A stretch of 64,000 bases of DNA from contig NZ_PPRU01000035.1 of NCBI RefSeq assembly GCF_002902285.1, positions 1-64,000 on the forward strand, written 5' to 3'. A program made the position numbers and the translations under genes. This document shows, one piece after another, positions 1-8,116 of this stretch. The stretch comes from Staphylococcus simulans. Its GTDB lineage: Bacteria > Bacillota > Bacilli > Staphylococcales > Staphylococcaceae. The notes under the pieces were generated by a model. It did not search any database. It saw nothing but the letters and a program-made list of their open reading frames with translations, and had not been told where the DNA came from. Position 1 is the first letter of the stretch. Each line of letters begins with the position of its first letter.

Positions 1-164
1 ATATATAACGGCGTATAATAATGTGTTTCATTATAAAAATCACATATAGTATACCCATGTATAGTTGTTTTAGTTATTGTTTATACTTTTGTTTAAATAG
101 AATTTACAAACCAAACACCAACTTAATAATAGCTTAAAGATTGCTTGCTACAATTTGTGTTGAG

Positions 165-223
165 AGGAAGTAAAGGTCTATTGAAGACAGATATCACGGT
201 GTCTTTTAATTTTGGGACTTCCT
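165..223 (+). promoter_or_regulatory. structured leader before the secreted phosphoesterase
   Basis: Two nested inverted repeats lie just upstream of the first gene: AGGAAGT (165-171) pairs with ACTTCCT (217-223), enclosing AAGACA (184-189) with TGTCTT (200-205). The structure ends about 20 nt before the ribosome site, so it is probably part of the 5' untranslated RNA. No U-run follows the outer stem, so it is not an obvious terminator, and I recognise no known riboswitch. Bases 1-164 are AT-rich promoter-type sequence with no ORF. Confidence 0.35.
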
Positions 224-254
224 TTAAATTTCAACCTATTTTGGAGGTAGCGCA

Positions 255-2063
255 TTGAAGAATATCAAGATGACTAAGATTGTAGCAGGAAGTATGGCAA
301 GTTTAATGCTCTTATTATCAACAGGGGTAGCACAAGCAGATGCCAGCGGCCAACCAGCGCCACAAGCAGCACCGCAAGCGCAACAAGCACATCAACAACA
401 ACAAGGTATTAAATTATTAAATAAGAAACCAAAAGTAGCACCTGTTAAAAAGAAAAACAGTCCGAACCGTATTATGACAAACTTTAATGGTGATACTAAA
501 ACAGAAATGGGCTTCAACTGGTTTACAACAGATAAAGCTGAAGCACCACAAGTTTGGGTCTCAACTTCAAAGAATATGAAAGACGCGAAAACATTCACAG
601 CTAAAGCAGAACAAGTGGACTCTCAATACATAGAAAGAGATCATTCAGGCCACTTCATTTTCGCTGATGTGGAGAAAGATGATAATGGTGAGCCAGTCAA
701 AGATGAAAATGGTAAACCAAAAATTAAAGGTTATTACACAGATAAAGGTGCAGGCGGTCCAGAATGGACAAGCGGTGACCAACATGGTAAAGCATCTTTA
801 ATGAATGTGAAAGAATATAACTATAAAGCACAAGCAACAGGCTTAAAACCAAATACAACATACTACTACAAAGTTGGTAGTAAAAAAGGCAAACAAAGCC
901 AAGTCGGTACATTCAGAACATCTGGTAACGCAGGGGATCCATTCAAATTCGTACAATATACGGATACACAAAATGCTTACTGGAACGAACACGTACGTAA
1001 CGAAGCGAAATTCGGTGCAAACACAATTGCTGAAGCAATTAAAACAGCAGGTAATCCAAACTTCGCATTGCATACAGGTGACTTTGTAGAGAACTCACAA
1101 GTTGAAGATGAGTGGAATGACATTTATGACCAATCTCGTCCATCATTCATGTCTTTACCAGTTGCGGCAGCAGCAGGTAACCATGATGAATATGCATTCG
1201 ATGAGAAGAATAAAAAGTTATTAGATCGTTTCAACCGTCACGTGAACGTACCTAAGGCGAATAACGCAGTCAACGGTGGTTCATACTACTCATTTGACTA
1301 CAACGGTGCACACATGGTTGTCGCAAATACAAATGACAACAAAAAAGGTGAAGACAATCCAGAAGGTAAAGCCATTGGTAAAAAACAAATGGAATGGATT
1401 AAACAAGATATCAAAAAAGCACGTGAAAACGGCTCAAAATGGGTTATCTTAAACTTGCATAAACCAATGTACTCTAAGTCTTATCATGCTTTAGAAGATG
1501 AAGACATTAAGAAATTACGTGAAGAATTAACGAAAGAAATCGATGATTTAGATGTGGATTTAGTATTACAAGGACATGACCACGTACTCGCTAGAACTAA
1601 AATGTTACAACATACTTCAACAAAAAATAGCTTCGTAAACGCTAAAATTGAAGATGCAAAACAAGTTAAAGGTGAAGATGGTGTCACATACTACGATAAT
1701 CCAAAAGGTTCAGTTTACGTGTTGCCAAACACAGGTGGTACAAAAGCTTATGATGATATCTACAGCAAACCATTAGAACATATCAAGAAAATTCGTCCGA
1801 AATTGAGCTGGTTAACTGAAGCACAACGTCAAGAATACAACAACTTATTCGCAGTAGGCGAACAACCTCAAAAAACAGATGCGTTTAACGATAGCCACGA
1901 AAATAACCGTGACTCATCAGCTCAAAACTTCTCAGTTTATGAAGTGAAAGGCGACAAATTGATTGTGAAAATCTATCAATTAAATGGTGACATCAGTAAA
2001 GGCGAACAAAGAACAGTTAAGTTAATCGACCAATTCGGTATTTCAAAAACTGACAAAAAATAA
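255..2063 (+). CDS. secreted calcineurin-like metallophosphoesterase (purple acid phosphatase type)
   Basis: Predicted exported metal-dependent phosphoesterase of 602 residues. The start is TTG, supported by GGAGG seven bases upstream (243-247). Residues 1-28 form a signal peptide ending near AQA, followed by a Pro/Gln/Ala-rich linker (about 31-60). A fibronectin-like N-terminal purple-acid-phosphatase domain spans about 68-222. The catalytic domain shows the usual metal ligands in order: D in QYTDTQ (about 237), GD at 275-276, GNHD at 308-311, H in NLHKP (402) and GHDH at 440-443. There is no LPXTG signal or C-terminal membrane segment, so the product is likely released or loosely wall-associated. 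A phosphate-scavenging role is family inference; the substrate is not readable from sequence. It is followed by a lipoprotein gene. Confidence 0.85.
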   Translation: MKNIKMTKIVAGSMASLMLLLSTGVAQADASGQPAPQAAPQAQQAHQQQQGIKLLNKKPKVAPVKKKNSPNRIMTNFNGDTKTEMGFNWFTTDKAEAPQVWVSTSKNMKDAKTFTAKAEQVDSQYIERDHSGHFIFADVEKDDNGEPVKDENGKPKIKGYYTDKGAGGPEWTSGDQHGKASLMNVKEYNYKAQATGLKPNTTYYYKVGSKKGKQSQVGTFRTSGNAGDPFKFVQYTDTQNAYWNEHVRNEAKFGANTIAEAIKTAGNPNFALHTGDFVENSQVEDEWNDIYDQSRPSFMSLPVAAAAGNHDEYAFDEKNKKLLDRFNRHVNVPKANNAVNGGSYYSFDYNGAHMVVANTNDNKKGEDNPEGKAIGKKQMEWIKQDIKKARENGSKWVILNLHKPMYSKSYHALEDEDIKKLREELTKEIDDLDVDLVLQGHDHVLARTKMLQHTSTKNSFVNAKIEDAKQVKGEDGVTYYDNPKGSVYVLPNTGGTKAYDDIYSKPLEHIKKIRPKLSWLTEAQRQEYNNLFAVGEQPQKTDAFNDSHENNRDSSAQNFSVYEVKGDKLIVKIYQLNGDISKGEQRTVKLIDQFGISKTDKK

Positions 2064-2098
2064 TAACTGTTGATAGCTTTAATTAAGTCATTTGACTC

Positions 2099-2134
2099 AG
2101 GTAGGGACTCGTAAATCATACGAGTCCTATACCT
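2099..2134 (+). terminator. hairpin after the phosphoesterase gene
   Basis: GGACTCGTA (2105-2113) pairs perfectly with TACGAGTCC (2119-2127) around a 5-nt loop, and AGGTA/TACCT extends the base of the stem. The following U-tract is poor. It may be a weak terminator or a processing/attenuation hairpin before the lipoprotein gene. Confidence 0.45.
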
Positions 2135-2155
2135 TTATACATAGGAGGCAACAAA

Positions 2156-2848
2156 ATGAAGAAATTTTTAACATATACTGCGGCAGTCGCAAGCTTGAGC
2201 TTATTATTAACAGGATGCAGCGATCAACAAGAGAAAAAGACAAGTAACGCTGAAGCACATACACAACAAAATCAACCAGCCTCAAGTTCTAAAGACATTA
2301 AAATAAACAAAGAGAAATTATCTAGTCAAGAACAAGCAAAATTAAAAGAAGAAGTGATGAAGTGGGCAGACAAACGTGCTAATCAACAAGGTTTAGCAGC
2401 TTCTAATCGTTATTTTGGGGCAGGGGAAATTTCAACAGGAGACTGGTATGCGATGACACCTAAAGGTGAGCTGCAAGTCAGTAATCAAAATGAACCAGGT
2501 CCTAAAGCTTTTGAACGTCATAATTTAGTAGGTGTGGTATTTTATCACTCTAATCAAGGTGTAACAGGATTTGATGAGAAAGCGAAAGAGTTATCTAATA
2601 TAGAAGGTTATCGTAATGTGGCAGATTTAAATCAACCCGTCACAAAATATTTATTCGCAGATGACGGTAAAGTTTACGAATGCCAATTTAAACCGAGTCA
2701 ACAAGTAACATTGTCTTCAGGGTTCGCGCCAAAAGACCATAATGACAAAGATCCTAACTTGAGACCAGACGAGTTATTTAAACCGACTGAAGATGAAACT
2801 GCGACAGAATTAATGAATCAATTGATTAAGCAATACGGTAAACAATGA
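2156..2848 (+). CDS. lipoprotein of unknown function
   Basis: A 230-residue exported lipoprotein. The N-terminus has a short charged region, a hydrophobic core and a clear lipobox LTGC with the lipidated Cys at residue 21. A polar Gln/Ser/Asn-rich linker follows to about residue 50. The rest is a soluble domain I do not recognise, with a GAGEIST segment and many charged residues. AGGAGG (2143-2148) sits eight bases before the ATG. It follows the secreted phosphoesterase in the same direction with a hairpin in the 92-base gap, so co-expression is possible but not certain. No function is assigned. Confidence 0.8.
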   Translation: MKKFLTYTAAVASLSLLLTGCSDQQEKKTSNAEAHTQQNQPASSSKDIKINKEKLSSQEQAKLKEEVMKWADKRANQQGLAASNRYFGAGEISTGDWYAMTPKGELQVSNQNEPGPKAFERHNLVGVVFYHSNQGVTGFDEKAKELSNIEGYRNVADLNQPVTKYLFADDGKVYECQFKPSQQVTLSSGFAPKDHNDKDPNLRPDELFKPTEDETATELMNQLIKQYGKQ

Positions 2849-2973
2849 TGTACAAATATGTGCATAAGGGTTAATAATTTTGTTTAATTTGTACATATTT
2901 AAAATAAGAAAGTCATAGTAATATACAGAATAGAAGTTGATTTCTTATAAGTACCCTAATGAATTGAAATGCT

Positions 2974-3015
2974 AAAATTCCCAAGCGAACGATTGCCGCT
3001 TGGGAATTTTTTATT
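2974..3015. terminator. bidirectional intrinsic terminator
   Basis: Perfect 14-bp stem AAAATTCCCAAGCG (2974-2987) with its complement (2997-3010), a 9-nt loop, U-run on the plus side and A-run on the minus side. It separates the lipoprotein gene from the convergent epimerase gene. Confidence 0.9.
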
Positions 3016-3021
3016 TTAAAG

Positions 3022-3954
3022 TTAATTTTTATTATATTCTAGATACTCCGCAATACCTTTAGATACAGGATATTCAGGTTGATAACCTAATTCTTTTAAC
3101 GGTGTCACATCTGAACGAGAATATTTAATGTCACCTGCACGTTCATCTTCAAATGAATAATGAACCTCATATCCGAAGTAGTCAGAAAAGGCTTTGAAAA
3201 CAGTTAGTAAATCTGTTTCATCTCCAGTACCCGCATTATAAATCTTTCCGTTTGTTTCTTCTTTTTCTAATACAATCCAAATTGCTTGAAGTAAATCTTT
3301 GATGTAAATAAAGTCACGTGTTTGTTTGCCGTCACCAAAGAAAGTAAAGTCAGCTTTGTTTAAGAATTTTTGATTTAAAATTGATAATACCCCTGAGTAG
3401 TCTGACTCTGGATTTTGTCTTGGACCATAAACGTTGAAGAAACGTAAAGAAACAGTCGGCAAGTTATAGAGTGAATGATAAATCTTTGTATACTGTTCAC
3501 TTGCGAATTTTTGTACTGCATAAGGTGATAAAGGATTAATTTTGGAATCTGTTGATTTTGGTAAATCTGGCAAATCACCATAAATTGCGGCAGATGAAGC
3601 AAATAAGAATTTTTTCAAATTCGGGTTATGTTGGCGATTTGCTTCTAATAAATGAATCGTTGAATCAATGTTATCCCCATTAGATTCAACTGGTTTGCCC
3701 ACAGTTTCTACGACACTGACCATTGCGGCTAAATGAAAGACGTAATCGAATTGATGCACTTTCACAAGTTCTTCGAGTAATTCAAAGTCTTTCACGTCAT
3801 TTTGATAAAAATGATTTTCATCTATAAAAGGAATATTGTCTCGTTTACCTGTAGAGAGGTTATCTACGACAAACACTTCTCCACCTTCGTTGTTAAATTT
3901 CTCTGCGATGTGCGAACCGATAAAACCAGCGCCCCCTGTAATCAATACTTTCAT
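3022..3954 (-). CDS. NAD-dependent nucleotide-sugar epimerase/dehydratase (extended SDR)
   Basis: A 310-residue cytoplasmic extended short-chain dehydrogenase, close to UDP-glucose/UDP-GlcNAc 4-epimerases. The Rossmann motif GGAGFIG is at residues 7-13. An acidic residue ends strand 2 (VVDN, D31), which favours NAD(H). Catalytic residues are Ser at about 120-121 (FASSAA) and the YxxxK pair Y145/K149. Length is typical. By family it interconverts activated sugars for wall polymers or polysaccharide; the exact sugar cannot be read. It is monocistronic on the minus strand, convergent with the lipoprotein gene. The second sugar-nucleotide locus in the window (56-60 kb) is not adjacent. Confidence 0.85.
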   Translation of the reverse strand: MKVLITGGAGFIGSHIAEKFNNEGGEVFVVDNLSTGKRDNIPFIDENHFYQNDVKDFELLEELVKVHQFDYVFHLAAMVSVVETVGKPVESNGDNIDSTIHLLEANRQHNPNLKKFLFASSAAIYGDLPDLPKSTDSKINPLSPYAVQKFASEQYTKIYHSLYNLPTVSLRFFNVYGPRQNPESDYSGVLSILNQKFLNKADFTFFGDGKQTRDFIYIKDLLQAIWIVLEKEETNGKIYNAGTGDETDLLTVFKAFSDYFGYEVHYSFEDERAGDIKYSRSDVTPLKELGYQPEYPVSKGIAEYLEYNKN

Positions 3955-4158
3955 AATAGGTACCTTCCTTGTTAGAAAATTAATGTCTTATATCTATTTT
4001 AATATGTATACGTCTAAAGTGTAGCATTATACTTTAAAAGTTGAAAGACAAAAGACATGTTAAACTATTAAAATTATGTAAAGGGACAAAACGCTGTCAT
4101 GACAATGTTTATAAGACATACGGCAGTCTGACTTTACACTAATTTAATAATAAAGTGC

Positions 4159-4189
4159 TTGCTAGTAACGCAACGTTATAGCGTAAGCT
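4159..4189 (+). promoter_or_regulatory. MerR-type promoter with 19-bp spacer
   Basis: TTGCTA (4159-4164) and TAAGCT (4184-4189) are separated by 19 bp, the elongated spacing typical of MerR-activated promoters. An imperfect dyad (GTAACGC ... GCGTAAGC) lies in the spacer. It is 40 bp upstream of the merR-like gene, so autoregulation and control of the downstream ABC exporter are likely. Confidence 0.55.
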
Positions 4190-4229
4190 AAGAGTGTAGA
4201 GAAATTAAAGAGGCAAGGAGGAAGTTTAA

Positions 4230-4952
4230 ATGGAATATTCAACAGGTGAATTAGCCAAAGCTTGTGAAGTATCTGTCAGAACAGTCCAATATTATGACCA
4301 AAAAGGATTGCTAAAACCAAGTCGTGTTGAACATAATCGCAGAGTATATAGTGAAGCAGATAAAACACAATTAGAAAGTATTGTTTTATTAAAAAGCATG
4401 GGCGTTTCGCTTCAAGAGATTCATCATATATTAAATGAATCAGAAGATACAGCGACATTAAAAGTTTTGTTGAAAAAGAAAGAAGTTGAATTAGAAAAAG
4501 CTTTAACTCAAACGAAACAAAAATTAGAACGTCTTCAAAAGCTAGATGAGCTTGTAGGAGATGACAGCACAGGTTTACTAGATAATGCGCATCATTTTGA
4601 ACAATTATCATCACGTATGGACCAAATGAGTCAGATTCGTCGTAATATGTTAATAACTGGTATTGCTGTTGGTAGTTATCAAGTTAGTGCTTTAGTACGT
4701 GCACTAACTAAAAAAGATTGGAAAATTTGGGCGAAAGCCATTCCGTTCAGAGTGCTTGTTGCGGCAGGGTTAACAGCGTATTACTACCAAAATGTCAGTT
4801 ACGTTTGTCCAAATTGCCAAACAGTCTTCAAACCTAAATTAAGTCACATGATTTTCGCTAATCATACTTTCAAAACGCGCAAACTCACATGTCCAAATTG
4901 CGGTGAAACACATTATTGTATTGAGGTAGCGGATAACAATAAGTTGATTTGA
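4230..4952 (+). CDS. MerR-family regulator with C-terminal zinc-ribbon-like domain
   Basis: A 240-residue transcription regulator. Residues 1-70 are a canonical MerR winged helix (YSTGELAKACEVSVRTVQYY). A long charged coiled coil (about 75-125) follows, as in MerR dimers. The C-terminus is unusual: a short hydrophobic stretch around residues 170-188, then two CPNC pairs (VCPNCQ about 192, TCPNCG about 223) resembling a four-Cys zinc ribbon. AGGAGG supports the ATG. It heads a three-gene unit with an ABC ATPase 16 bp downstream and a permease, so it probably senses a compound exported by that transporter. The ligand is unknown. The Cys pairs could be structural zinc or part of sensing. Confidence 0.85.
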   Translation: MEYSTGELAKACEVSVRTVQYYDQKGLLKPSRVEHNRRVYSEADKTQLESIVLLKSMGVSLQEIHHILNESEDTATLKVLLKKKEVELEKALTQTKQKLERLQKLDELVGDDSTGLLDNAHHFEQLSSRMDQMSQIRRNMLITGIAVGSYQVSALVRALTKKDWKIWAKAIPFRVLVAAGLTAYYYQNVSYVCPNCQTVFKPKLSHMIFANHTFKTRKLTCPNCGETHYCIEVADNNKLI

Positions 4953-4968
4953 AGAGAGGAAGATCATC

Positions 4969-5895
4969 ATGATTGCGAAAGTTGAACATTTATCTAAAAG
5001 TTTTGGAGATGTGGAAGTTATAAAGGATATTTCGTTTGAGTTAGAAACAGGAAAAATTCATGCGATACTTGGTCCGAATGGTTCCGGTAAAACAACAACC
5101 ATAAAATTGATGACCGGTTTGTTGAAACCGGATAAAGGTGCGGTCACCTTATTTAATCAAACTTTAGACCAACCGCACTTCAATGAAGTACGACAAGCTA
5201 TGGCTGTCCAAAATGATGGGGCTTTATATGAAAATTTAACTGTTGCTCAAAATTTAAAGTTTTGGGCGCAGTTGTATGGTTTAGATACAACTGATTTTAA
5301 TCAAAACAGTATTTATTTATTAAAAGTATTTGATATTGAAGCACATATGCAAGCCAAAGCAGGTGCTTTAAGTAAAGGAATGAAACAAAAGGTATTGTTA
5401 ATTCGAGCGATGATGACAAACCCTAAATTATTAATATTAGATGAACCAACTTCAGGGTTGGATCCTATTGCTTCAGAACGCTTTATTGAATTACTTAAAC
5501 AGATGGCTAAAAAGCAAGGAACTACCATTTTAATGTGTACGCACCAACTTCATGGTTTAGAAAAAATTGCGGATAATATTTTCATTATCAAAAAAGGAAC
5601 ATTTATTGCGCAAGGGACTGTATCACAATTGATACAAACAGAATGGCCAGGACATGAATTTCATTTAAAAGTGTCAGATGTTCAAGAAGCAGAACGTCTT
5701 TTAAGTCAAGCATCTATTGATTTAGTTTCTTTCTATGAGGTTAGAGATGATCAATTGATTGTGAAAGTGGATGCATATAAGGACATTTCTGAAGTTATTA
5801 CTATTTTAGTAAAAGAAAATATAAAGGTTTATGAAGTTACACAATATCAACATGCGTTACAAGAACTCTATGAGAAAAAAGTAGGTGGTTTATAA
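4969..5895 (+). CDS. ABC transporter ATP-binding protein
   Basis: A 308-residue ATPase of the drug/antibiotic-export (CcmA/NatA-like) class. Walker A GPNGSGKT is at residues 35-42, followed by a Q-loop (AVQND), a divergent signature LSKGMKQK, Walker B LLILDEP and switch His in MCTHQ. A C-terminal extension of about 90 residues follows the ATPase core, as is common in this class. It is sandwiched between the MerR regulator and the membrane permease and ends one base before the permease ATG, so translation is coupled. It powers the adjacent permease; the substrate is unknown. Confidence 0.9.
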   Translation: MIAKVEHLSKSFGDVEVIKDISFELETGKIHAILGPNGSGKTTTIKLMTGLLKPDKGAVTLFNQTLDQPHFNEVRQAMAVQNDGALYENLTVAQNLKFWAQLYGLDTTDFNQNSIYLLKVFDIEAHMQAKAGALSKGMKQKVLLIRAMMTNPKLLILDEPTSGLDPIASERFIELLKQMAKKQGTTILMCTHQLHGLEKIADNIFIIKKGTFIAQGTVSQLIQTEWPGHEFHLKVSDVQEAERLLSQASIDLVSFYEVRDDQLIVKVDAYKDISEVITILVKENIKVYEVTQYQHALQELYEKKVGGL

Positions 5896-5896
5896 G

Positions 5897-6706
5897 ATGA
5901 ATACACATCGTATCAAAGCATTGGTTAAAAAAGAATTGTTAGAAATGATGTATGATAAGTCGACGTTATATCCTATGCTTTTCATCGCTGTCTTTTTCAG
6001 CGTCATACTGCCGAATATCTTGATTATTTTTAGTACGAAAGTTGATTTAGTTAATTTGCCGAGTGAATTTGAAAAATCGATTCACCAGTTAAATACACTT
6101 AATTTACCTGTTCATGCATCACCTGAACATATTTTAATTTATATAGTATTGATGTATTTCTTAATGCCACTCTTTCTTTTGATGCCTGTCATTATTTCTA
6201 ATGCTTCTGCGAGTTATAGCTTTGTGGGAGAAAAAGAACACAAAACGTTAGAGGGATTGTTGTATACACCATTATCAGATAAAGAAATGTTGTTAGGAAA
6301 AGTTATCGCATCTTTTATACCTTCCATCGTCATCACATATGTCGCCATTGTGCTCTATGGTATAACAGTGAATTTATTTGGTTGGAAACAATTCCATCAA
6401 TTAATTTTTCCTAATGGAGCATGGCTCTCTTTAATTCTGTTAATTATACCATCAATGACTTTTCTTTCGATATGTCTCGTGATGATGGTTGCGAATAAGG
6501 CAAAGAGTATGAAGTCAGCTCAAAGTGTTGCGTTATTCTTAGTTGTACCGATTATCGGTTTAATCATTTCTCAAGCTTCAGGTATTATGCTGTTAGGTTA
6601 TCAAATCATCTTAATCGCAGGTTTCGTCTTAATTATCTTAGACATCATTATATTCTTATTACTTGTGAAGTCATTTAATAGGGATAAAATGGTTTCGAAA
6701 TTATAA
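5897..6706 (+). CDS. ABC-2 type permease
   Basis: A 269-residue membrane subunit with about six transmembrane segments and a large extracellular loop after the first (residues about 45-80), typical of ABC-2 permeases. I chose ATG 5897 over the in-frame GTG at 5885 because AGGTGG (5883-5888) is correctly spaced for the ATG. It starts one base after the ATPase stop, so the two form one transporter. Substrate inference: a hydrophobic or toxic compound detected by the MerR protein. A bidirectional terminator ends the operon. Confidence 0.85.
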   Translation: MNTHRIKALVKKELLEMMYDKSTLYPMLFIAVFFSVILPNILIIFSTKVDLVNLPSEFEKSIHQLNTLNLPVHASPEHILIYIVLMYFLMPLFLLMPVIISNASASYSFVGEKEHKTLEGLLYTPLSDKEMLLGKVIASFIPSIVITYVAIVLYGITVNLFGWKQFHQLIFPNGAWLSLILLIIPSMTFLSICLVMMVANKAKSMKSAQSVALFLVVPIIGLIISQASGIMLLGYQIILIAGFVLIILDIIIFLLLVKSFNRDKMVSKL

Positions 6707-6716
6707 ATGTGTAAAT

Positions 6717-6757
6717 ACAAAATAACCAGTGCGAAGAACTCGTACTGGTTATTTTGT
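6717..6757. terminator. bidirectional terminator
   Basis: Perfect 14-bp stem ACAAAATAACCAGT (6717-6730) with its complement (6744-6757). It lies between the ABC permease gene and the convergent ImmA/IrrE-type gene and has A/T flanks on both sides. Confidence 0.9.
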
Positions 6758-6778
6758 ATGAAAAATATTCAATGGTTT

Positions 6779-7951
6779 TTAACGGTTATCAGAAGTGTCT
6801 ATAAAATCGTATTTTAAAATTTCTTTAGGTTCTTTTTTAGTGAATTTATCAAATAAGCTTTGATTGATATTGGCTAACTGTGTTAAAAATTCAGGTTCTA
6901 CTTTTAAGATGTCTAACAATTTTTGCGGTGTAATGAGTTTTCTTACAAACATGTATTCTAAATGAGCGGTTATTTTAATTGGATGTCTGCGTGCCAGTGT
7001 ATCATCTAAAGGTTCAACCGCTTCATAATTCTTTTCATGGATCGCATGACAAAAAGTAATATATTCTTCAAATGTGAGTAATCCTAACTCATAAGCACGC
7101 TTACCCATGGCTTTGATAGATACATACCACTTCTGTTTTAATGGTGTGTAATCATCTGGATTAGACAAGTTAGATACCTTCTTCATATCTTCCTTAAATG
7201 CTTGTTCAGGCAATAGGAATGAAGCGGCGAAGATATTTACTTCACGTTCTATATCTTGAAATTCTTCATAAGTGAGTAAATCAAATTGAATATGCTTGTG
7301 TAACAGTAAATGACCTAATTCATGCGCAACATCAAACACGCTTTTTACCGCAAAATCATTGTTGTGGTTTAGAACAATATAAGGCATACCTTTTTCAGAC
7401 CAAAAACTGAAAGGTTTCGCTTCGTTATTGATAGTTGACTCGCATATACATAAACCTGCTTTTTCTAACATGAATAGCAACCTTAGGTTCGACGGTTCTT
7501 TTATAAGTAATGTGCGTGCTTTTTCAGCAGCGTTTTTAATAAAATCGATTTGGCTATTAGCTTGATCGTAAAGCAGCTCTATTTCAGCCGTGACGTCTAA
7601 AACCTGTTTAAAAGGTGATTTGACGAATCTTGATTGGAATTCTACAAAGTTCGCTAGATATATGGATTGGTAAAATTGTTGGGTGTGTGTATGAAAGTTG
7701 TAGTTGCTTATAGAAACATGTCCGCGTTGTACTGTATTGGTTCTAGAAAAGACTGTATGTTCGGCTGTTAGATAACTGGTTCTTACTTTGAAAAATTGAC
7801 TTAAAGTTAAAGTGAGATTGAAATCAAAAGGTGCATGCTTATTCTCGCATTGTCTTAATTGGTATTCACTTATATTTAAGTGTTTAGCTAAAGCTTTGTA
7901 ACTATAACCGTGTAATTGACTTAAGCGGACGAGTTGTTTTCCAATATTCAT
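6779..7951 (-). CDS. XRE helix-turn-helix protein with ImmA/IrrE zinc peptidase domain
   Basis: A 390-residue fusion. Residues about 5-60 are an XRE/Cro-type helix-turn-helix. The central part carries the gluzincin motif HELGH at 210-214 with a downstream glutamate (REVNIFAASF, E237), diagnostic of the ImmA/IrrE (DUF955) peptidase family. About 140 further residues of unknown role follow. Family members cleave repressors (ImmA of ICEBs1, IrrE of Deinococcus) and often sit in mobile elements or toxin-antitoxin loci. Here it stands alone with no integrase, repressor or phage gene nearby, so its target is unknown. It is monocistronic. Confidence 0.85.
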   Translation of the reverse strand: MNIGKQLVRLSQLHGYSYKALAKHLNISEYQLRQCENKHAPFDFNLTLTLSQFFKVRTSYLTAEHTVFSRTNTVQRGHVSISNYNFHTHTQQFYQSIYLANFVEFQSRFVKSPFKQVLDVTAEIELLYDQANSQIDFIKNAAEKARTLLIKEPSNLRLLFMLEKAGLCICESTINNEAKPFSFWSEKGMPYIVLNHNNDFAVKSVFDVAHELGHLLLHKHIQFDLLTYEEFQDIEREVNIFAASFLLPEQAFKEDMKKVSNLSNPDDYTPLKQKWYVSIKAMGKRAYELGLLTFEEYITFCHAIHEKNYEAVEPLDDTLARRHPIKITAHLEYMFVRKLITPQKLLDILKVEPEFLTQLANINQSLFDKFTKKEPKEILKYDFIDTSDNR

Positions 7952-8040
7952 AGATGTTGTGTGCTCCTCTTATAGTTATGTAATTATGACTGACTTCTGA
8001 TGGAGATGGAAAGTTGTTTGCTATTTATTATTTTATTATA

Positions 8041-8081
8041 CATAAAACCCGAGAGGAAACATGAATTTTTCTCTCGGGTTT
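8041..8081 (-). terminator. terminator of the minus-strand M20 amidase gene
   Basis: AAACCCGAGAG (8045-8055) pairs with CTCTCGGGTTT (8071-8081). On the minus strand the stem is followed by TTTTATG. It ends the pucR-M20 amidase transcript. Confidence 0.85.
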
Positions 8082-8116
8082 GTTTTAAGTGTTTGATATT
8101 CGGTTCGTTGTTGTTT

